From Mogibacterium sp. (GTDB lineage Bacteria > Bacillota > Clostridia > Peptostreptococcales > Anaerovoracaceae), in the NCBI GenBank assembly GCA_017404265.1, contig JAFRCS010000002.1:1-48186 (forward strand): 48,186 bases of DNA, read 5' to 3'. The notes under the pieces were generated by a model. That model ran no database searches. It saw only the letters and a list, made by a program, of their open reading frames with translations, and had not been told where the DNA came from. Below, in pieces: positions 16,137 to 25,353 of the stretch. Made by a program: the position numbers and the translations under genes. Position 1 is the first letter of the stretch. Each line of letters opens with the position of its first letter.

Positions 16137-17855
16137 ATGGCAAGCAGGGTACTATCCGGGCGTTACGAGCTTCTTGAGAAGATCGGCGACGGCGGTATGG
16201 CTGTCGTATACAAGGGCAAAGACAAATTGCTCAATCGTTTTATTGCCGTCAAGATCTTAAGGCCCGAATTCACCAAGGACGCGACATTCGTTGAGAACTT
16301 CAAGAGAGAGTCTCAGGCCGCGGCCGGTCTTTCTCATCCGAATATCGTAGGCGTCTATGATGTAGGCCGTGAAGGCAACATCAACTACATAGTAATGGAG
16401 CTTATCGAGGGAGATACTCTCAACAAGATCATCGAGAGAGAAGCTCCGATGGACTACCGCAAGGTCATCGACATTTCCAAGCAGGTAGCCTCGGCCCTCA
16501 GGATCGCTCACAAGAACAAGATCATCCACAGAGACGTAAAGCCTCACAATATAATGATAACGAACGACGGCGTGGTAAAACTCGCTGACTTCGGTATCGC
16601 CAGAGCTGTTAATGACGCGACTCTTTCCACCGGCAGCAAGATCGTCGGATCCGTCCATTACTTCTCGCCTGAACAGGCAAGGGGCAACTATGTAGACGAA
16701 CGTTCTGATATCTACTCGCTGGGAATCGTCATGTATGAGATGCTCACAGGAAAAGTTCCGTTTGACGGAGACAACCCGGTAACAGTAGCTCTCAAGCATA
16801 TCAATGAGGAGATAGTACCGCCTATAGAGTTGGAGCCGGGCATACCGCCTGCACTCAACAGGTGCGTCATGAAGGCGACAAACAAGTTCCAGACCAACAG
16901 ATACGCGAACGCGGATGAACTTATCGAAGATCTTGACAATATCTCGTTCGTCACCAATGTTGCGGGACCTGGACTCTTCGAAAACACGGATATCGAAGAG
17001 AAGCGCAAAAAGCGTAAACAAGAGATAGAAAAAGATATCGAAGAGGTCGTACAGGCCAGAGAACGTGAAAATAAAAGAAAGAAGAGAAAGATCATTGCGA
17101 TCACAGCAGCCATTCTTATCATAGTCGGAGCTTTTGCCGGCGGATACGCCGCATGGAAGATGGGAATGTTCTCACCGACCAAGGCTGCTCCTGATCTTCT
17201 TGACTGCACTCTTGACGAAGCGATGGCGAAGGCACAGGAGCAGGGCTTCAAGATCAAGCAGGGCAAGGACGTATACTCATCTGAATATGCCGAGGGCAGG
17301 GTCTGCATACAGGATCCTGAACCGGGTACCGAGGTACCTAAAGAGAGCACTATCACAATCAATCTTTCCAAGGGCAACAAGGAAGGACTGGTTCCGAGTG
17401 TTCTGGGCATGCAGAAGGATGACGTTGAGGCATACCTTCAGAGTTACGGATACGAACTGGGTAATGTGAAGACCATCACTTCGCCTGAGAAAGCAGGCAT
17501 GGTCCTTGAGCAGAGCCCTGTAGCCGGATCGACTCTCGACAAGGAAAGCAGCGTCGATATCATCGTTTCCGACGGAAAGGGAACGGAGAAGGGTACAGTT
17601 CCTTCTGTAACGAGGATGTCACTTGAAGATGCCAAGAAGGCTATAAAGTCTGCAGGCTTCGTAGTAGGAAACATCACTTACGACTGGGATGCTTCCATTG
17701 GCAAGGGATATGTCATCTATCAGCAGTATCAGGCCAATTCGCAGCTTGACAAGGGTACGGCCATAGACCTTCAGGTAAGCTCCGGACCTGAGCCTGAACC
17801 GGAACCGGCACCTGCACCAGGCGGTGAAGGCGGCGACCAGAATAACGGCGGTTAG
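16137..17855 (+). CDS. prkC: PASTA-domain Ser/Thr protein kinase
   Basis: About 572 residues. Residues 10-270 are the kinase: glycine loop IGDGGMA, VK lysine at about 39, HRDVKPHN (Asp about 133), DFG (about 151-153) and SPEQARG. A basic juxtamembrane region with coiled-coil character (RKKRKQEIEKDIEEVV) leads to one membrane helix (about 318-338). Outside are three PASTA domains (about 351-412, 417-478, 486-548) and a Glu-Pro/Gly-rich tail. Such kinases sense muropeptides or lipid II and phosphorylate targets in cell-wall growth and division. Start ATG 16137, preceded by TGGAGGA; the TTG at 16131 overlaps the stp stop and is not needed. Confidence 0.96.
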   Translation: MASRVLSGRYELLEKIGDGGMAVVYKGKDKLLNRFIAVKILRPEFTKDATFVENFKRESQAAAGLSHPNIVGVYDVGREGNINYIVMELIEGDTLNKIIEREAPMDYRKVIDISKQVASALRIAHKNKIIHRDVKPHNIMITNDGVVKLADFGIARAVNDATLSTGSKIVGSVHYFSPEQARGNYVDERSDIYSLGIVMYEMLTGKVPFDGDNPVTVALKHINEEIVPPIELEPGIPPALNRCVMKATNKFQTNRYANADELIEDLDNISFVTNVAGPGLFENTDIEEKRKKRKQEIEKDIEEVVQARERENKRKKRKIIAITAAILIIVGAFAGGYAAWKMGMFSPTKAAPDLLDCTLDEAMAKAQEQGFKIKQGKDVYSSEYAEGRVCIQDPEPGTEVPKESTITINLSKGNKEGLVPSVLGMQKDDVEAYLQSYGYELGNVKTITSPEKAGMVLEQSPVAGSTLDKESSVDIIVSDGKGTEKGTVPSVTRMSLEDAKKAIKSAGFVVGNITYDWDASIGKGYVIYQQYQANSQLDKGTAIDLQVSSGPEPEPEPAPAPGGEGGDQNNGG

Positions 17856-17861
17856 GCTTAT

Positions 17862-18767
17862 ATGACAGGTACTGTTGTCAAAGGAATAGGCGGATTCTAC
17901 TTTGTCTATGACGGCAATGAAGTTGTCATGGGCAAAGCCCGCGGAAATCTCAAAAGAAACAAAGAACTTATATACGTGGGAGACACGGTCGACTTTGATA
18001 TCGATGAAAACGACAAGGACGGCGAGTGTGTCATCCATCGTGTGATCGAAAGAAGAAACTATCTGACAAGACCACCGGTATCCAATCTGGATATCCTGGT
18101 GGTCGTGTTTTCTTTAGTCAGCCCGGATGTCAATTTCCCTGTAGTCGATAAACTTATAGCAGGCTGCGAACTTGCGGGAATAAGACCGGTAATATGCATT
18201 TCAAAGACCGATCTTGTTACAGAAAAAGATGCAGCTGAAGCTGCAGGCATCTATTCTTCCATATATCCGGTAGTCTGTATAAATGGTCTTACGGGAGGCG
18301 GTACAGAACATCTGCGTGAGCTGATCAAGGGAAAGAATGTTGCTCTTGCAGGTCCGTCCGGAGTCGGAAAATCCACGATTACAAACCTGCTTCATGCAGG
18401 AGAAAAAGGGATAGAAGAGGCAGAAGAAAAACTCCTCAAGGCAGCCACAGGACGTATAAGCAACAAGACAGGGAGAGGCAGACACACCACCAGACACGTA
18501 GAGATATTCCCTCTGTCTGACGGTACCATGCTGTATGACACACCCGGATTCACGTCACTCGACATGCCGGTCATAGAACCCATCGCGGTCAGGGAACTCT
18601 TCCCGGAGTTCAGAGGTCTCACAGGAGACTGCAGGTATTCTGACTGCATGCATATAAACGAGCCGGACTGCGCTGTCAAGGAGGCGCTGTCAAGGGGAGA
18701 AATATCACGCACAAGATACGATTCATATCTGACAATGACAGAAGAGGTAAAGAAATGGCAAAGATAG
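17862..18767 (+). CDS. rsgA: Ribosome small-subunit maturation GTPase RsgA
   Basis: 301 residues. It assists late 30S subunit assembly. An N-terminal OB domain (VVKGIGGFYFVYDGN) is followed by a circularly permuted GTPase domain: the SKTD motif (G4) comes before GPSGVGKST (G1) and DTPGF (G3). A C-terminal zinc site is visible as Cys/His in GDCRYSDCMHINEPDC. It sits six bases after prkC, the conserved prkC-rsgA-rpe order. The ribosome site is weak. Confidence 0.95.
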   Translation: MTGTVVKGIGGFYFVYDGNEVVMGKARGNLKRNKELIYVGDTVDFDIDENDKDGECVIHRVIERRNYLTRPPVSNLDILVVVFSLVSPDVNFPVVDKLIAGCELAGIRPVICISKTDLVTEKDAAEAAGIYSSIYPVVCINGLTGGGTEHLRELIKGKNVALAGPSGVGKSTITNLLHAGEKGIEEAEEKLLKAATGRISNKTGRGRHTTRHVEIFPLSDGTMLYDTPGFTSLDMPVIEPIAVRELFPEFRGLTGDCRYSDCMHINEPDCAVKEALSRGEISRTRYDSYLTMTEEVKKWQR

Positions 18768-19402
18768 CACCATCGATACTCGCCGCGGATTTCGCAAGAC
18801 TTGGAGAAGATGTAAAGGACATCTGTGACAGAGGAATAGACTACCTGCACATAGATGTCATGGACGGAGTTTTTGTCCCTAACATCAGCTTTGGCGCTGA
18901 TGTGATGAAGAGTCTTGACCGTACAGCCGGCGCTCCTTATGATGTTCACATGATGATCATCGAGCCGGACAGATATCTTGAGAAATTCATCACGGACAAT
19001 ACCGAGTTTATCACTGTTCACTATGAGGCATGCGACGATATCGGCAAAACTATAGAACATATACATAAGGCCGGCGCAAAGGCCGGGGTTTCAATAAAGC
19101 CGGGAACGGCTCCGGAAGTTCTTGATGACTATCTTAAGGACATAGACCTTATACTCGTCATGTCAGTTGAACCGGGATTTGGCGGACAGAAATTCATGGA
19201 CAGTTCCCTGCCGAAGATCGAATACTATAAGAAAAAGCGCGATGAAATGGGTTATGACTATGTCATAGAAGTAGACGGAGGCATAGGATCAGGAAATGCT
19301 CATCTTGTCAGAGACGCAGGAGCAGATGTCATTGTTGCCGGCTCCGCAGTGTTCAGAGCAGCCGACAGATCGGCAGAGATAAAAGCGATAAAAGGAGAGT
19401 AG
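18755..19402 (+). CDS. rpe: Ribulose-phosphate 3-epimerase
   Basis: 215 residues. It interconverts ribulose-5-phosphate and xylulose-5-phosphate in the pentose phosphate pathway. The (beta/alpha)8 signatures are complete: APSILAADFARLGED, HIDVMDGVFVPN with metal-binding His and Asp, HMMI, LVMSVEPGFGGQKF and EVDGGIG. The start overlaps the end of rsgA by 13 bases, and GAAGAGG within rsgA supplies the ribosome site. It is the last gene before a strong terminator. Confidence 0.96.
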   Translation: MAKIAPSILAADFARLGEDVKDICDRGIDYLHIDVMDGVFVPNISFGADVMKSLDRTAGAPYDVHMMIIEPDRYLEKFITDNTEFITVHYEACDDIGKTIEHIHKAGAKAGVSIKPGTAPEVLDDYLKDIDLILVMSVEPGFGGQKFMDSSLPKIEYYKKKRDEMGYDYVIEVDGGIGSGNAHLVRDAGADVIVAGSAVFRAADRSAEIKAIKGE

Positions 19403-19455
19403 ATCCCGGATGCTTATCCACATGTCAACAACGACCAACATACGTTGAATACCGG

Positions 19456-19485
19456 AAAGCCTGCTAAATCGCAGGCTTTTTAATT
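19456..19485 (+). terminator. Intrinsic terminator after rpe
   Basis: AAAGCCTGC pairs perfectly with GCAGGCTTT (loop TAAATC), and the second arm continues into a run of T (GGCTTTTTAATTT). It closes the long plus-strand run. The remainder of the 199-base gap to comEC holds only the palindrome described next. Confidence 0.85.
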
Positions 19486-19540
19486 TCTGTATAAACATCT
19501 CAGGAAGCAAATGATCTGCTTTTCAGCATTTTTTGCATTC

Positions 19541-19560
19541 TCAAAACTGTACAGTTTTGA
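19541..19560. repeat. Perfect 20-bp palindrome, candidate operator before comEC
   Basis: TCAAAACTGT is followed directly by its exact reverse complement ACAGTTTTGA. The right arm runs into a perfect -35 hexamer TTGACA (19557-19562). The only -10-like box I see, TAGAAT at 19575-19580, is only 12 bases away, so a standard promoter is not clear. With no T-tract and no room for a loop, a terminator is unlikely. A dimeric repressor or activator site is the simplest reading; the protein is unknown. Confidence 0.55.
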
Positions 19561-19601
19561 CACGAACTTATCAATAGAATGAATGGCGGGGGATTCCTGC
19601 C

Positions 19602-21941
19602 ATGATCAGAAGAAAACTAGCGGCATATACGATATTATTCATAGCCGGGACCGCTGCCGGTTATTTCATGTCAGACCGATCCAGGCCGGTCGAGGCGGCC
19701 GGATTTGCGGCATCCGTAATGATCAGCATCATGCTTACCGGAAACGATGATGAAAACAGTGCTGACATTTATAGAGATCGGATTTGGAAAGACACAAGGA
19801 TCATATTCGCAATGCTATTCATCTGCGGATTCTTCCTGTTCTCAATACGCTCCATATCTTACGAAAGAACAGCAATCAGAGCGCTTGAAAACTCAGAGAT
19901 AAGCGGAAGGGTGATGACAGCGGAAATAAAAGACGAAGACCTGATAATGCTGATAAGGATGACAGGAGACGGACCGCCAAAGGTCAGGGTCACTATCAGG
20001 GGATGCGGTGTCACAAAACCATTTGAGATCATCGGAGCGGTAATTGAAGCAGTTGGAGAATACAATGAAATAATGCCGGCGGACGACCCGGGATGTTTTG
20101 ATTACAGGCTATATATGCGGAGCAAAGGAGTATGTGTTTCTTTTAAAGCGTACAGCTTTGAGATAACTGATGAGGGAAGATCGATACCGGTCCGGGTAAG
20201 AAGACATCTTTACAGATCAAGAGAGGATTTCATCAGCAGATTTGATGGAGAGACCGCTGCGTTCATACGTGGGATCATATTCGGCGATAAGTCAGAGATA
20301 GACGAAGATACTGTCAGAGAATTCAACGAAAACTCGACCGGTCATATCCTGGCCGTAAGCGGATTGCATATAGGATTTCTGTACGGGCTTCTCCGGATAC
20401 TTACCGGACGATGCAGGAACAAGGCGGTCTCTGCGCTTATCATAGTGATCCTTATCATGTATGGGGAGATGACGATGTGGAGCCCGGCAACTGTAAGAGC
20501 GATAATTGTCATGAGCATAAGCCTTTTGTCTCTCCACTTCGAAAGACAAGCCGATCTGCTGTCATCGGTCAGCCTTGCTGCGTTTCTGATACTCCTTAAG
20601 GAACCGTATCAGTTGTTCAATGCCGGTTTCCAGCTGTCTTTCATGGCCATGTGCGGCATAGCATTCTTTACTAAACCCATTTCCCGCTTTTCAGGGGAAA
20701 CTTTAGGAGTCATGCTGGCCGTCCAGATGGGAACTCTTCCTTTGACAGCGTATTCATTTCACAGATTCAATCCTCTTTCAATGCTGATCAATGTACCGGT
20801 AATACTTCTTGCTTCTGTCATGGTACCGTTCTGTATCATGATGCTTATAACAGAAACGGTATTTGGCGGTATACCGCATTTAGCTGAAGACTTCATAGAA
20901 CTTATCACATATTCTGTTGTCAGACTTAATGATCTGCTGAACTTCAACGGAGGCTTTGCGATCAAAGCTGCCGGCGTGGGAGGCGCTGCGGTCATCGCCG
21001 CATATCTCATAATGCTTGGCGGGACATCCGAATGGGTGAGAGTAACGCTCATAAGAGATAAACCTCTCATAGTACTGAAGGCGGCAGCCATGCTGTTTTT
21101 GCCTGTGGTAATGCTGGGAGCCTGCCTTTATGATGGGTTTTCTAACGATGAGATAGTGTTCGTAGCTGTAGGACAGGGGGACTGCGTGCATATCAGGGCG
21201 GAGGGGCGTGATATCCTGATAGACGGCGGAGGAAGTGATGTATATAACGTGGGAGAGAAGATACTCATGCCTTATCTTCTTCATGAGGGAGTATATAAAG
21301 TTGACATGGCGCTTCTCACACATCTTCATGCCGATCATTACAAAGGCATAAGCGAGCTTGCCTCGGAATATCCGGTAGGCGTTCTGGGAATTCCTGTAGA
21401 TTACAGGGAAAGCCCTGACAATAAGAGTAAACTTACGGCTGACACGAAACAGATCATATATATCAATCCGGATACAAGGATAGACATAGCTGATGAGGTC
21501 TGCGTTGAACCCATATGGCCTGTGACCGTTTCCGATGAACCGTTCAGCACCGATGATTCAAATGAGCATAACACTGTATATATGATCCACTACAAAGGTA
21601 TCAAAGTGATGGTGACAGGTGATTTACTTGAAGAAGACGAGCTCCAAATGGTCGAATATTATGAAGGGACGGACACGCTCAAATGCGATGTGCTTAAAGT
21701 AGCACATCACGGAAGCAGAACAAGTTCGAGCGAGACTTTCCTTGATGCGGCATCACCGTCCGTTGCAGTTATACAGGCCGGCCGCAACAATTTCTATGGG
21801 CACCCTCACGCGCAGACTCTGGAAAGACTTGAAAAGCGAGGTATCAGAGTATGCAGGACAGATCTCAATGGTGCTGTAGGGCTGGATATACGGCATGGCC
21901 GCATATATGTAGAGCTTTTTCATCTGGAAGAGCATTCATGA
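19602..21941 (+). CDS. comEC: Competence channel protein ComEC/Rec2
   Basis: 779 residues in the classical three-part form. Two N-terminal hydrophobic segments precede an OB-like domain (residues about 95-190). The Competence domain follows, with many membrane helices and the conserved HILAVSGLHIGFLYG stretch, and a C-terminal metallo-beta-lactamase-like domain carries THLHADHY (about residues 570-580) and HHGSRTSSSETFL. ComEC forms the channel that passes single-stranded DNA across the membrane in natural transformation; the C-terminal domain may degrade the other strand. No comEA or comGA lies beside it. GGGGG sits upstream of ATG 19602. Confidence 0.93.
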   Translation: MIRRKLAAYTILFIAGTAAGYFMSDRSRPVEAAGFAASVMISIMLTGNDDENSADIYRDRIWKDTRIIFAMLFICGFFLFSIRSISYERTAIRALENSEISGRVMTAEIKDEDLIMLIRMTGDGPPKVRVTIRGCGVTKPFEIIGAVIEAVGEYNEIMPADDPGCFDYRLYMRSKGVCVSFKAYSFEITDEGRSIPVRVRRHLYRSREDFISRFDGETAAFIRGIIFGDKSEIDEDTVREFNENSTGHILAVSGLHIGFLYGLLRILTGRCRNKAVSALIIVILIMYGEMTMWSPATVRAIIVMSISLLSLHFERQADLLSSVSLAAFLILLKEPYQLFNAGFQLSFMAMCGIAFFTKPISRFSGETLGVMLAVQMGTLPLTAYSFHRFNPLSMLINVPVILLASVMVPFCIMMLITETVFGGIPHLAEDFIELITYSVVRLNDLLNFNGGFAIKAAGVGGAAVIAAYLIMLGGTSEWVRVTLIRDKPLIVLKAAAMLFLPVVMLGACLYDGFSNDEIVFVAVGQGDCVHIRAEGRDILIDGGGSDVYNVGEKILMPYLLHEGVYKVDMALLTHLHADHYKGISELASEYPVGVLGIPVDYRESPDNKSKLTADTKQIIYINPDTRIDIADEVCVEPIWPVTVSDEPFSTDDSNEHNTVYMIHYKGIKVMVTGDLLEEDELQMVEYYEGTDTLKCDVLKVAHHGSRTSSSETFLDAASPSVAVIQAGRNNFYGHPHAQTLERLEKRGIRVCRTDLNGAVGLDIRHGRIYVELFHLEEHS

Positions 21942-21954
21942 GAGACCAAAAAAA

Positions 21955-21963
21955 TGTTAGAAT
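21955..21963 (+). promoter_or_regulatory. Extended -10 immediately before holA
   Basis: TGTTAGAAT is a TGn extended -10 with 5 of 6 matches in the hexamer; a weak -35 TTCATG is 17 bases upstream of it. The hexamer ends only six bases before the holA ATG, so transcription should start at or next to the A of the start codon. There is no ribosome site in between. Confidence 0.5.
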
Positions 21964-21969
21964 ACTGAC

Positions 21970-22992
21970 ATGGCATACAGAGATTTCGCTAACGACAAGA
22001 ATAAGGGCATACTCAGGGACGTTCTGCTCTTTTACGGAGCAGAGGACTTCCTTATGGAATGGGCCGCTGAGAGCATCATTACGGAATACGTGGATGAGGA
22101 TTCAAGGTATCTCGATGTCATACGCCTTGAAGGCGATAATGTGACCGCTGCCGATATAATGGCGGAGGCAAGGGCTTATTCGATGTTCTCGGATAAAAGA
22201 GTGGTCATAGTAAGGAATTACCAACCGCTGTATAAGGGAGTGTCGGACATCCATGGAGATGATCTTCTCACTTTCGCGGCAGCTCCGCAGGATCAATCCG
22301 TGGTGATTTTCATCGTTGACAGCCGTAATCCCGATCTTTCGGCTTACGGAAAGAAGCTGGCCAAGACATGCGGAGCGTATGAGTTTGCAAGACTGGACAA
22401 AGCCGATCTCAAAGCATTCATAACCAAACGTGTCCATAACGCGGGAAAGATGATATCACGCCGCAGCCTGGAGCATATAATGGATGTATCCGGGTATTAC
22501 AACAAGGGAAGCGGCTACGATCTCGCTCAGCTGGACAGGGATATCTCCAAGATAGTAAAAGCATGCGAAGGCGATGATATAAGCGAGGGCCTCATAGAAG
22601 AGATCATGATCGGCGACAGCGACCGATTTGTTTTCAATCTTGTTGACGCGCTGGTAGCGGGCGACAGGGGAAAAGCCCTGGATATAGCTGAGGCAATAAT
22701 AAGGGATGAAGACGGGGCCATGGCCGTGCTTGCTCTGCTGACAAAGCAGTTTGAGATAATGTACGACTCCCTGGAGCTTTCCGAGCAGGGTTACAGCATC
22801 GCACAGATGGCCAAAAAGACAGGTATCAATGAGTACAGGTTCAAGAAAGCCTTCACTGCAGCCGGCAGATACAGCAAGTCACGCATTAAGAGGATCCTCA
22901 AGGATATCTATAACGTTGACAGGGACATAAAAAGAGGCGATATCGATAAAGATGTCGCCCTGGAATTAATAGCCATATCGGCCTGCCCGTAA
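21970..22992 (+). CDS. holA: DNA polymerase III delta subunit
   Basis: 340 residues. It is the clamp-loader subunit that opens the beta sliding clamp. The N-terminal VLLFYGAEDFLMEWA segment, KRVVIVRNYQPLY, and the helical collar region (LLTKQFEIMYDSLEL, YRFKKAFTAAGRYS) match HolA/YqeN. It follows comEC by 28 bases, the usual comEC-holA order. The start codon has no Shine-Dalgarno sequence, and an extended -10 ends six bases before it. The stop lies in the loop of the terminator. Confidence 0.92.
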   Translation: MAYRDFANDKNKGILRDVLLFYGAEDFLMEWAAESIITEYVDEDSRYLDVIRLEGDNVTAADIMAEARAYSMFSDKRVVIVRNYQPLYKGVSDIHGDDLLTFAAAPQDQSVVIFIVDSRNPDLSAYGKKLAKTCGAYEFARLDKADLKAFITKRVHNAGKMISRRSLEHIMDVSGYYNKGSGYDLAQLDRDISKIVKACEGDDISEGLIEEIMIGDSDRFVFNLVDALVAGDRGKALDIAEAIIRDEDGAMAVLALLTKQFEIMYDSLELSEQGYSIAQMAKKTGINEYRFKKAFTAAGRYSKSRIKRILKDIYNVDRDIKRGDIDKDVALELIAISACP

Positions 22993-23009
22993 AAGGGCAG
23001 GTATTTTTT
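22982..23009 (+). terminator. Intrinsic terminator of holA
   Basis: CCTGCCC pairs with GGGCAGG (loop GTAAAA, which contains the stop codon), followed by TATTTTTTAT. On the minus strand there is no T-tract, so it serves holA only. Confidence 0.85.
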
Positions 23010-23012
23010 ATA

Positions 23013-24644
23013 TTAACGCGTGGAATCGACCAGCTCACGTGCCGCCTGAAGAGCGTTTTCACTGTCAGAAGAGCCGCTGAACAGTGTAGCTATCATTCTG
23101 ATCTTGGAATCATCATCCAGATGGTCGATGCTGGTGTAAGATTTGTCATTATCTATCGACTTGCTAATAAGATAATTATCGTTACCATAAGCCGCTATCT
23201 GCGGCAGATGAGTCACAGAGATGATCTGCCTGTGTCCGGCGATCTCACTAAGCTTTTTACCTACGACCAGAGCTGTCCTGCCGCTGATCCCGGTATCTAT
23301 TTCATCGAATATCATAGTCTCAACATTATCTGTTTCGCCGATTATACGCTTGAAGGCCAGCATTATCCTGGATATCTCACCACCTGACGCTATTTTTGTG
23401 AGAGGCATCAGAGGATCTCCCGGATTCGTCGAGATGAGGAATTCAACCTTGTCGAAGCCGAGAGGACCTATCTCGTCGAGTCTGCTGATATCTATCCTGA
23501 AGCCTGTGTTGGCGAACTCAAGATCTCCGAGTTCCTTTATTATTGCGGATTCCAGCCTTGAGGCGACTATATGCCTTAGCTCGCTCACGTGTGAAGCCTG
23601 ATCTTTCAAAACGGCATATGCCTTATGAGCTGCCTCGGCAAGATGCTTTTTCTCGCTGTCGAAGTTCTGCATCATATTGAGCTTGGCGCCCAGTTCATCC
23701 CTGAAAGCCAGTATCTCATCAATGCTCTTTCTGTACTTGCGTTTGGCATCTTCTATGACCGCCAGCCTTCCTGAGACTTCGTCCATGTCAGCCTCGGAGA
23801 AGTTAAGAGAGGATAGAATATCCCTAAGTCCCGAAGCCACATCATCAAGAGCATAGTATGCGTCATATGACTGGGCTGCCATTGAAGATACCTGTTCGCT
23901 GTAGCTGCCGGCATCCGAGAGATCGGAAGCGGCGCGGCTGAGTTCTTCGAGCACGGAAGGGTTGCCTTCACTGTCAGAACCCTGAAGAGCGTCATAAGCG
24001 GAGCGTACGCTTTGATAGATCTTAGAGCTGTTCTTCATCATGGCAAGGCGCTCCATAAGCTCATCATCTTCACCGGGATAAAGTCCGAGGTCATTGATAT
24101 ATTTATATTCAAAGCTGTAATAGTCCTTCTGCTGAACGGCATTTGCTTCAGCTTTTAAAAGGTCTTCATATTCTTTCTGAGCAGATTTGTATTCATCATA
24201 CAGCGAGCGGAGCTTCTCAAGCTCAGGCGATAGGGCTTCGCTTCGATATCTGTCTGTGATGCGGATGTGATTCTCCGGATCGAGAATCTGCTGGTTGTCG
24301 TACTGTCCGTGGATATCTACCCAGTCGCGGCAGAAGTCCCTGATCTGGCCCAGCGTCACAAGTTCGCCGTTCAGTTTGGATACAGACTTTCCGCCCGCCA
24401 TTATCTCACGCGAAAGAACGACATCCTCGCCGGCTTTGGTACCTGCTATCTGTATGGATGCCTTGTCTGATCCTGTCCTGACCATCGAAGTATCGGCTCT
24501 GTCACCTAAAACAGTGCTTACGGCCGTAACAAGTACTGACTTGCCGGCACCGGTCTCACCGGTGATGATATTGAGGCCGCTTCCTAGATCGAAGGACAGA
24601 TGCTCTATAGTTGCGAAATTGTCTATAACTATACGGTCTAACAT
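23013..24644 (-). CDS. recN: DNA repair protein RecN
   Basis: 543 residues, close to the usual 550-575. RecN is an SMC-like ATPase that acts early in double-strand break repair. Walker A GETGAGKS lies near the N-terminus, a coiled-coil middle follows (residues about 150-370), and the C-terminal half has the signature (IASGGEISRIMLAFKR), Walker B (MIFDEIDTGISG) and a switch His (SVTHLPQIAAYG). It is 15 bases downstream of argR on the same strand, the common Firmicutes argR-recN pair. Confidence 0.96.
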   Translation of the reverse strand: MLDRIVIDNFATIEHLSFDLGSGLNIITGETGAGKSVLVTAVSTVLGDRADTSMVRTGSDKASIQIAGTKAGEDVVLSREIMAGGKSVSKLNGELVTLGQIRDFCRDWVDIHGQYDNQQILDPENHIRITDRYRSEALSPELEKLRSLYDEYKSAQKEYEDLLKAEANAVQQKDYYSFEYKYINDLGLYPGEDDELMERLAMMKNSSKIYQSVRSAYDALQGSDSEGNPSVLEELSRAASDLSDAGSYSEQVSSMAAQSYDAYYALDDVASGLRDILSSLNFSEADMDEVSGRLAVIEDAKRKYRKSIDEILAFRDELGAKLNMMQNFDSEKKHLAEAAHKAYAVLKDQASHVSELRHIVASRLESAIIKELGDLEFANTGFRIDISRLDEIGPLGFDKVEFLISTNPGDPLMPLTKIASGGEISRIMLAFKRIIGETDNVETMIFDEIDTGISGRTALVVGKKLSEIAGHRQIISVTHLPQIAAYGNDNYLISKSIDNDKSYTSIDHLDDDSKIRMIATLFSGSSDSENALQAARELVDSTR

Positions 24645-24659
24645 ATTCTTATTTCAGTC

Positions 24660-25118
24660 CTATTCTTTCGATTCCAGAACCCTGTCAAGTTCGGATGTGA
24701 TGTACGGCACATTTTCATTGCTGTCGACAACGATAAGAAGGGTATTATCTCCGCTTACTGAACCGACTAGGTGCTCAAGGCTAAGAGTGTCGATAGCTTC
24801 ACCGGCAGCGCCTGCACATCCCGGCAGCGTCTTGACGACTATAAGGTTCTGAGCGCAGGAGTAAGAAAGGGTAGTCTCTCTGAATATCTTGATGAAACGG
24901 TCTGAGATAGGACGGTCATCATAGTTGCCGGCAAAATATCTGTACTTGCCGTCTTTTCCCTGTCTTTTTACAAGCTGCAGCTCGCGTATGTCCCTGGAAA
25001 CAGTTGCCTGTGTAACGCTGTATCCGGCTTCTCTGAGCAGATTGAGCAGCTGATCCTGAGTCTCAACTTCGTTGGTCCTTATGATCTCAAGTATCTTGTT
25101 TTGTCTCGATAATCTCAT
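24660..25118 (-). CDS. argR: Arginine repressor ArgR/AhrC
   Basis: 152 residues. The N-terminal winged helix (SRQNKILEIIRTNEVETQDQ, then VTQATVSRDIRELQLVK with the SR recognition motif) is followed by the hexamerising arginine-binding domain (VKTLPGCAGAAGEAID and GSVSGDNTLLIVV, which hold the Asp-rich arginine pocket GDNT). The open frame extends upstream, but GGAGG at 25125-25129 fixes ATG 25118. It normally represses arginine synthesis and activates catabolism in response to arginine. It is divergent from ruvC. Confidence 0.94.
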   Translation of the reverse strand: MRLSRQNKILEIIRTNEVETQDQLLNLLREAGYSVTQATVSRDIRELQLVKRQGKDGKYRYFAGNYDDRPISDRFIKIFRETTLSYSCAQNLIVVKTLPGCAGAAGEAIDTLSLEHLVGSVSGDNTLLIVVDSNENVPYITSELDRVLESKE

Positions 25119-25143
25119 TGTATGCCTCCGCATCCGTTCGATA

Positions 25144-25149
25144 ATTATA
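25144..25149 (-). promoter_or_regulatory. Candidate -10 box for argR-recN
   Basis: A TATAAT on the minus strand, about 26 bases before the argR start. A second box, TACAAT, lies 15 bases further upstream at 25159-25164. Neither has a good -35, and self-repression sites are not obvious by eye. Confidence 0.35.
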
Positions 25150-25317
25150 TACATGGTTATTGTAGCATAAAAATACGAAGTCATGAATAAAAACCAAAAT
25201 GAGTGACACAAATGCAGGATAAAGGTCAGATGCTGCCTGATAAAACGCGGTCTTTGCTTGAGCTTCCGAAAAAAGGCAATGGAAAGGGAACAGCAAAAAA
25301 AGAACAAAAAACGAACA

Positions 25318-25346
25318 TAGACAATAGACAGCATAAATGGTAAAAT
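25318..25346 (+). promoter_or_regulatory. Promoter of ruvC operon
   Basis: TAGACA (25318-25323), exactly 17 bases, then extended -10 TGGTAAAAT (hexamer 25341-25346). The start codon of ruvC is at 25354, about where transcription should begin, so the mRNA probably has little or no leader. Confidence 0.65.
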
Positions 25347-25353
25347 CCAGTAC

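Noticed and set aside
19557..19580. Standard promoter TTGACA/TAGAAT before comEC
   Set aside because: The spacer is only 12 bases, too short for the housekeeping sigma factor; I list only the palindrome.
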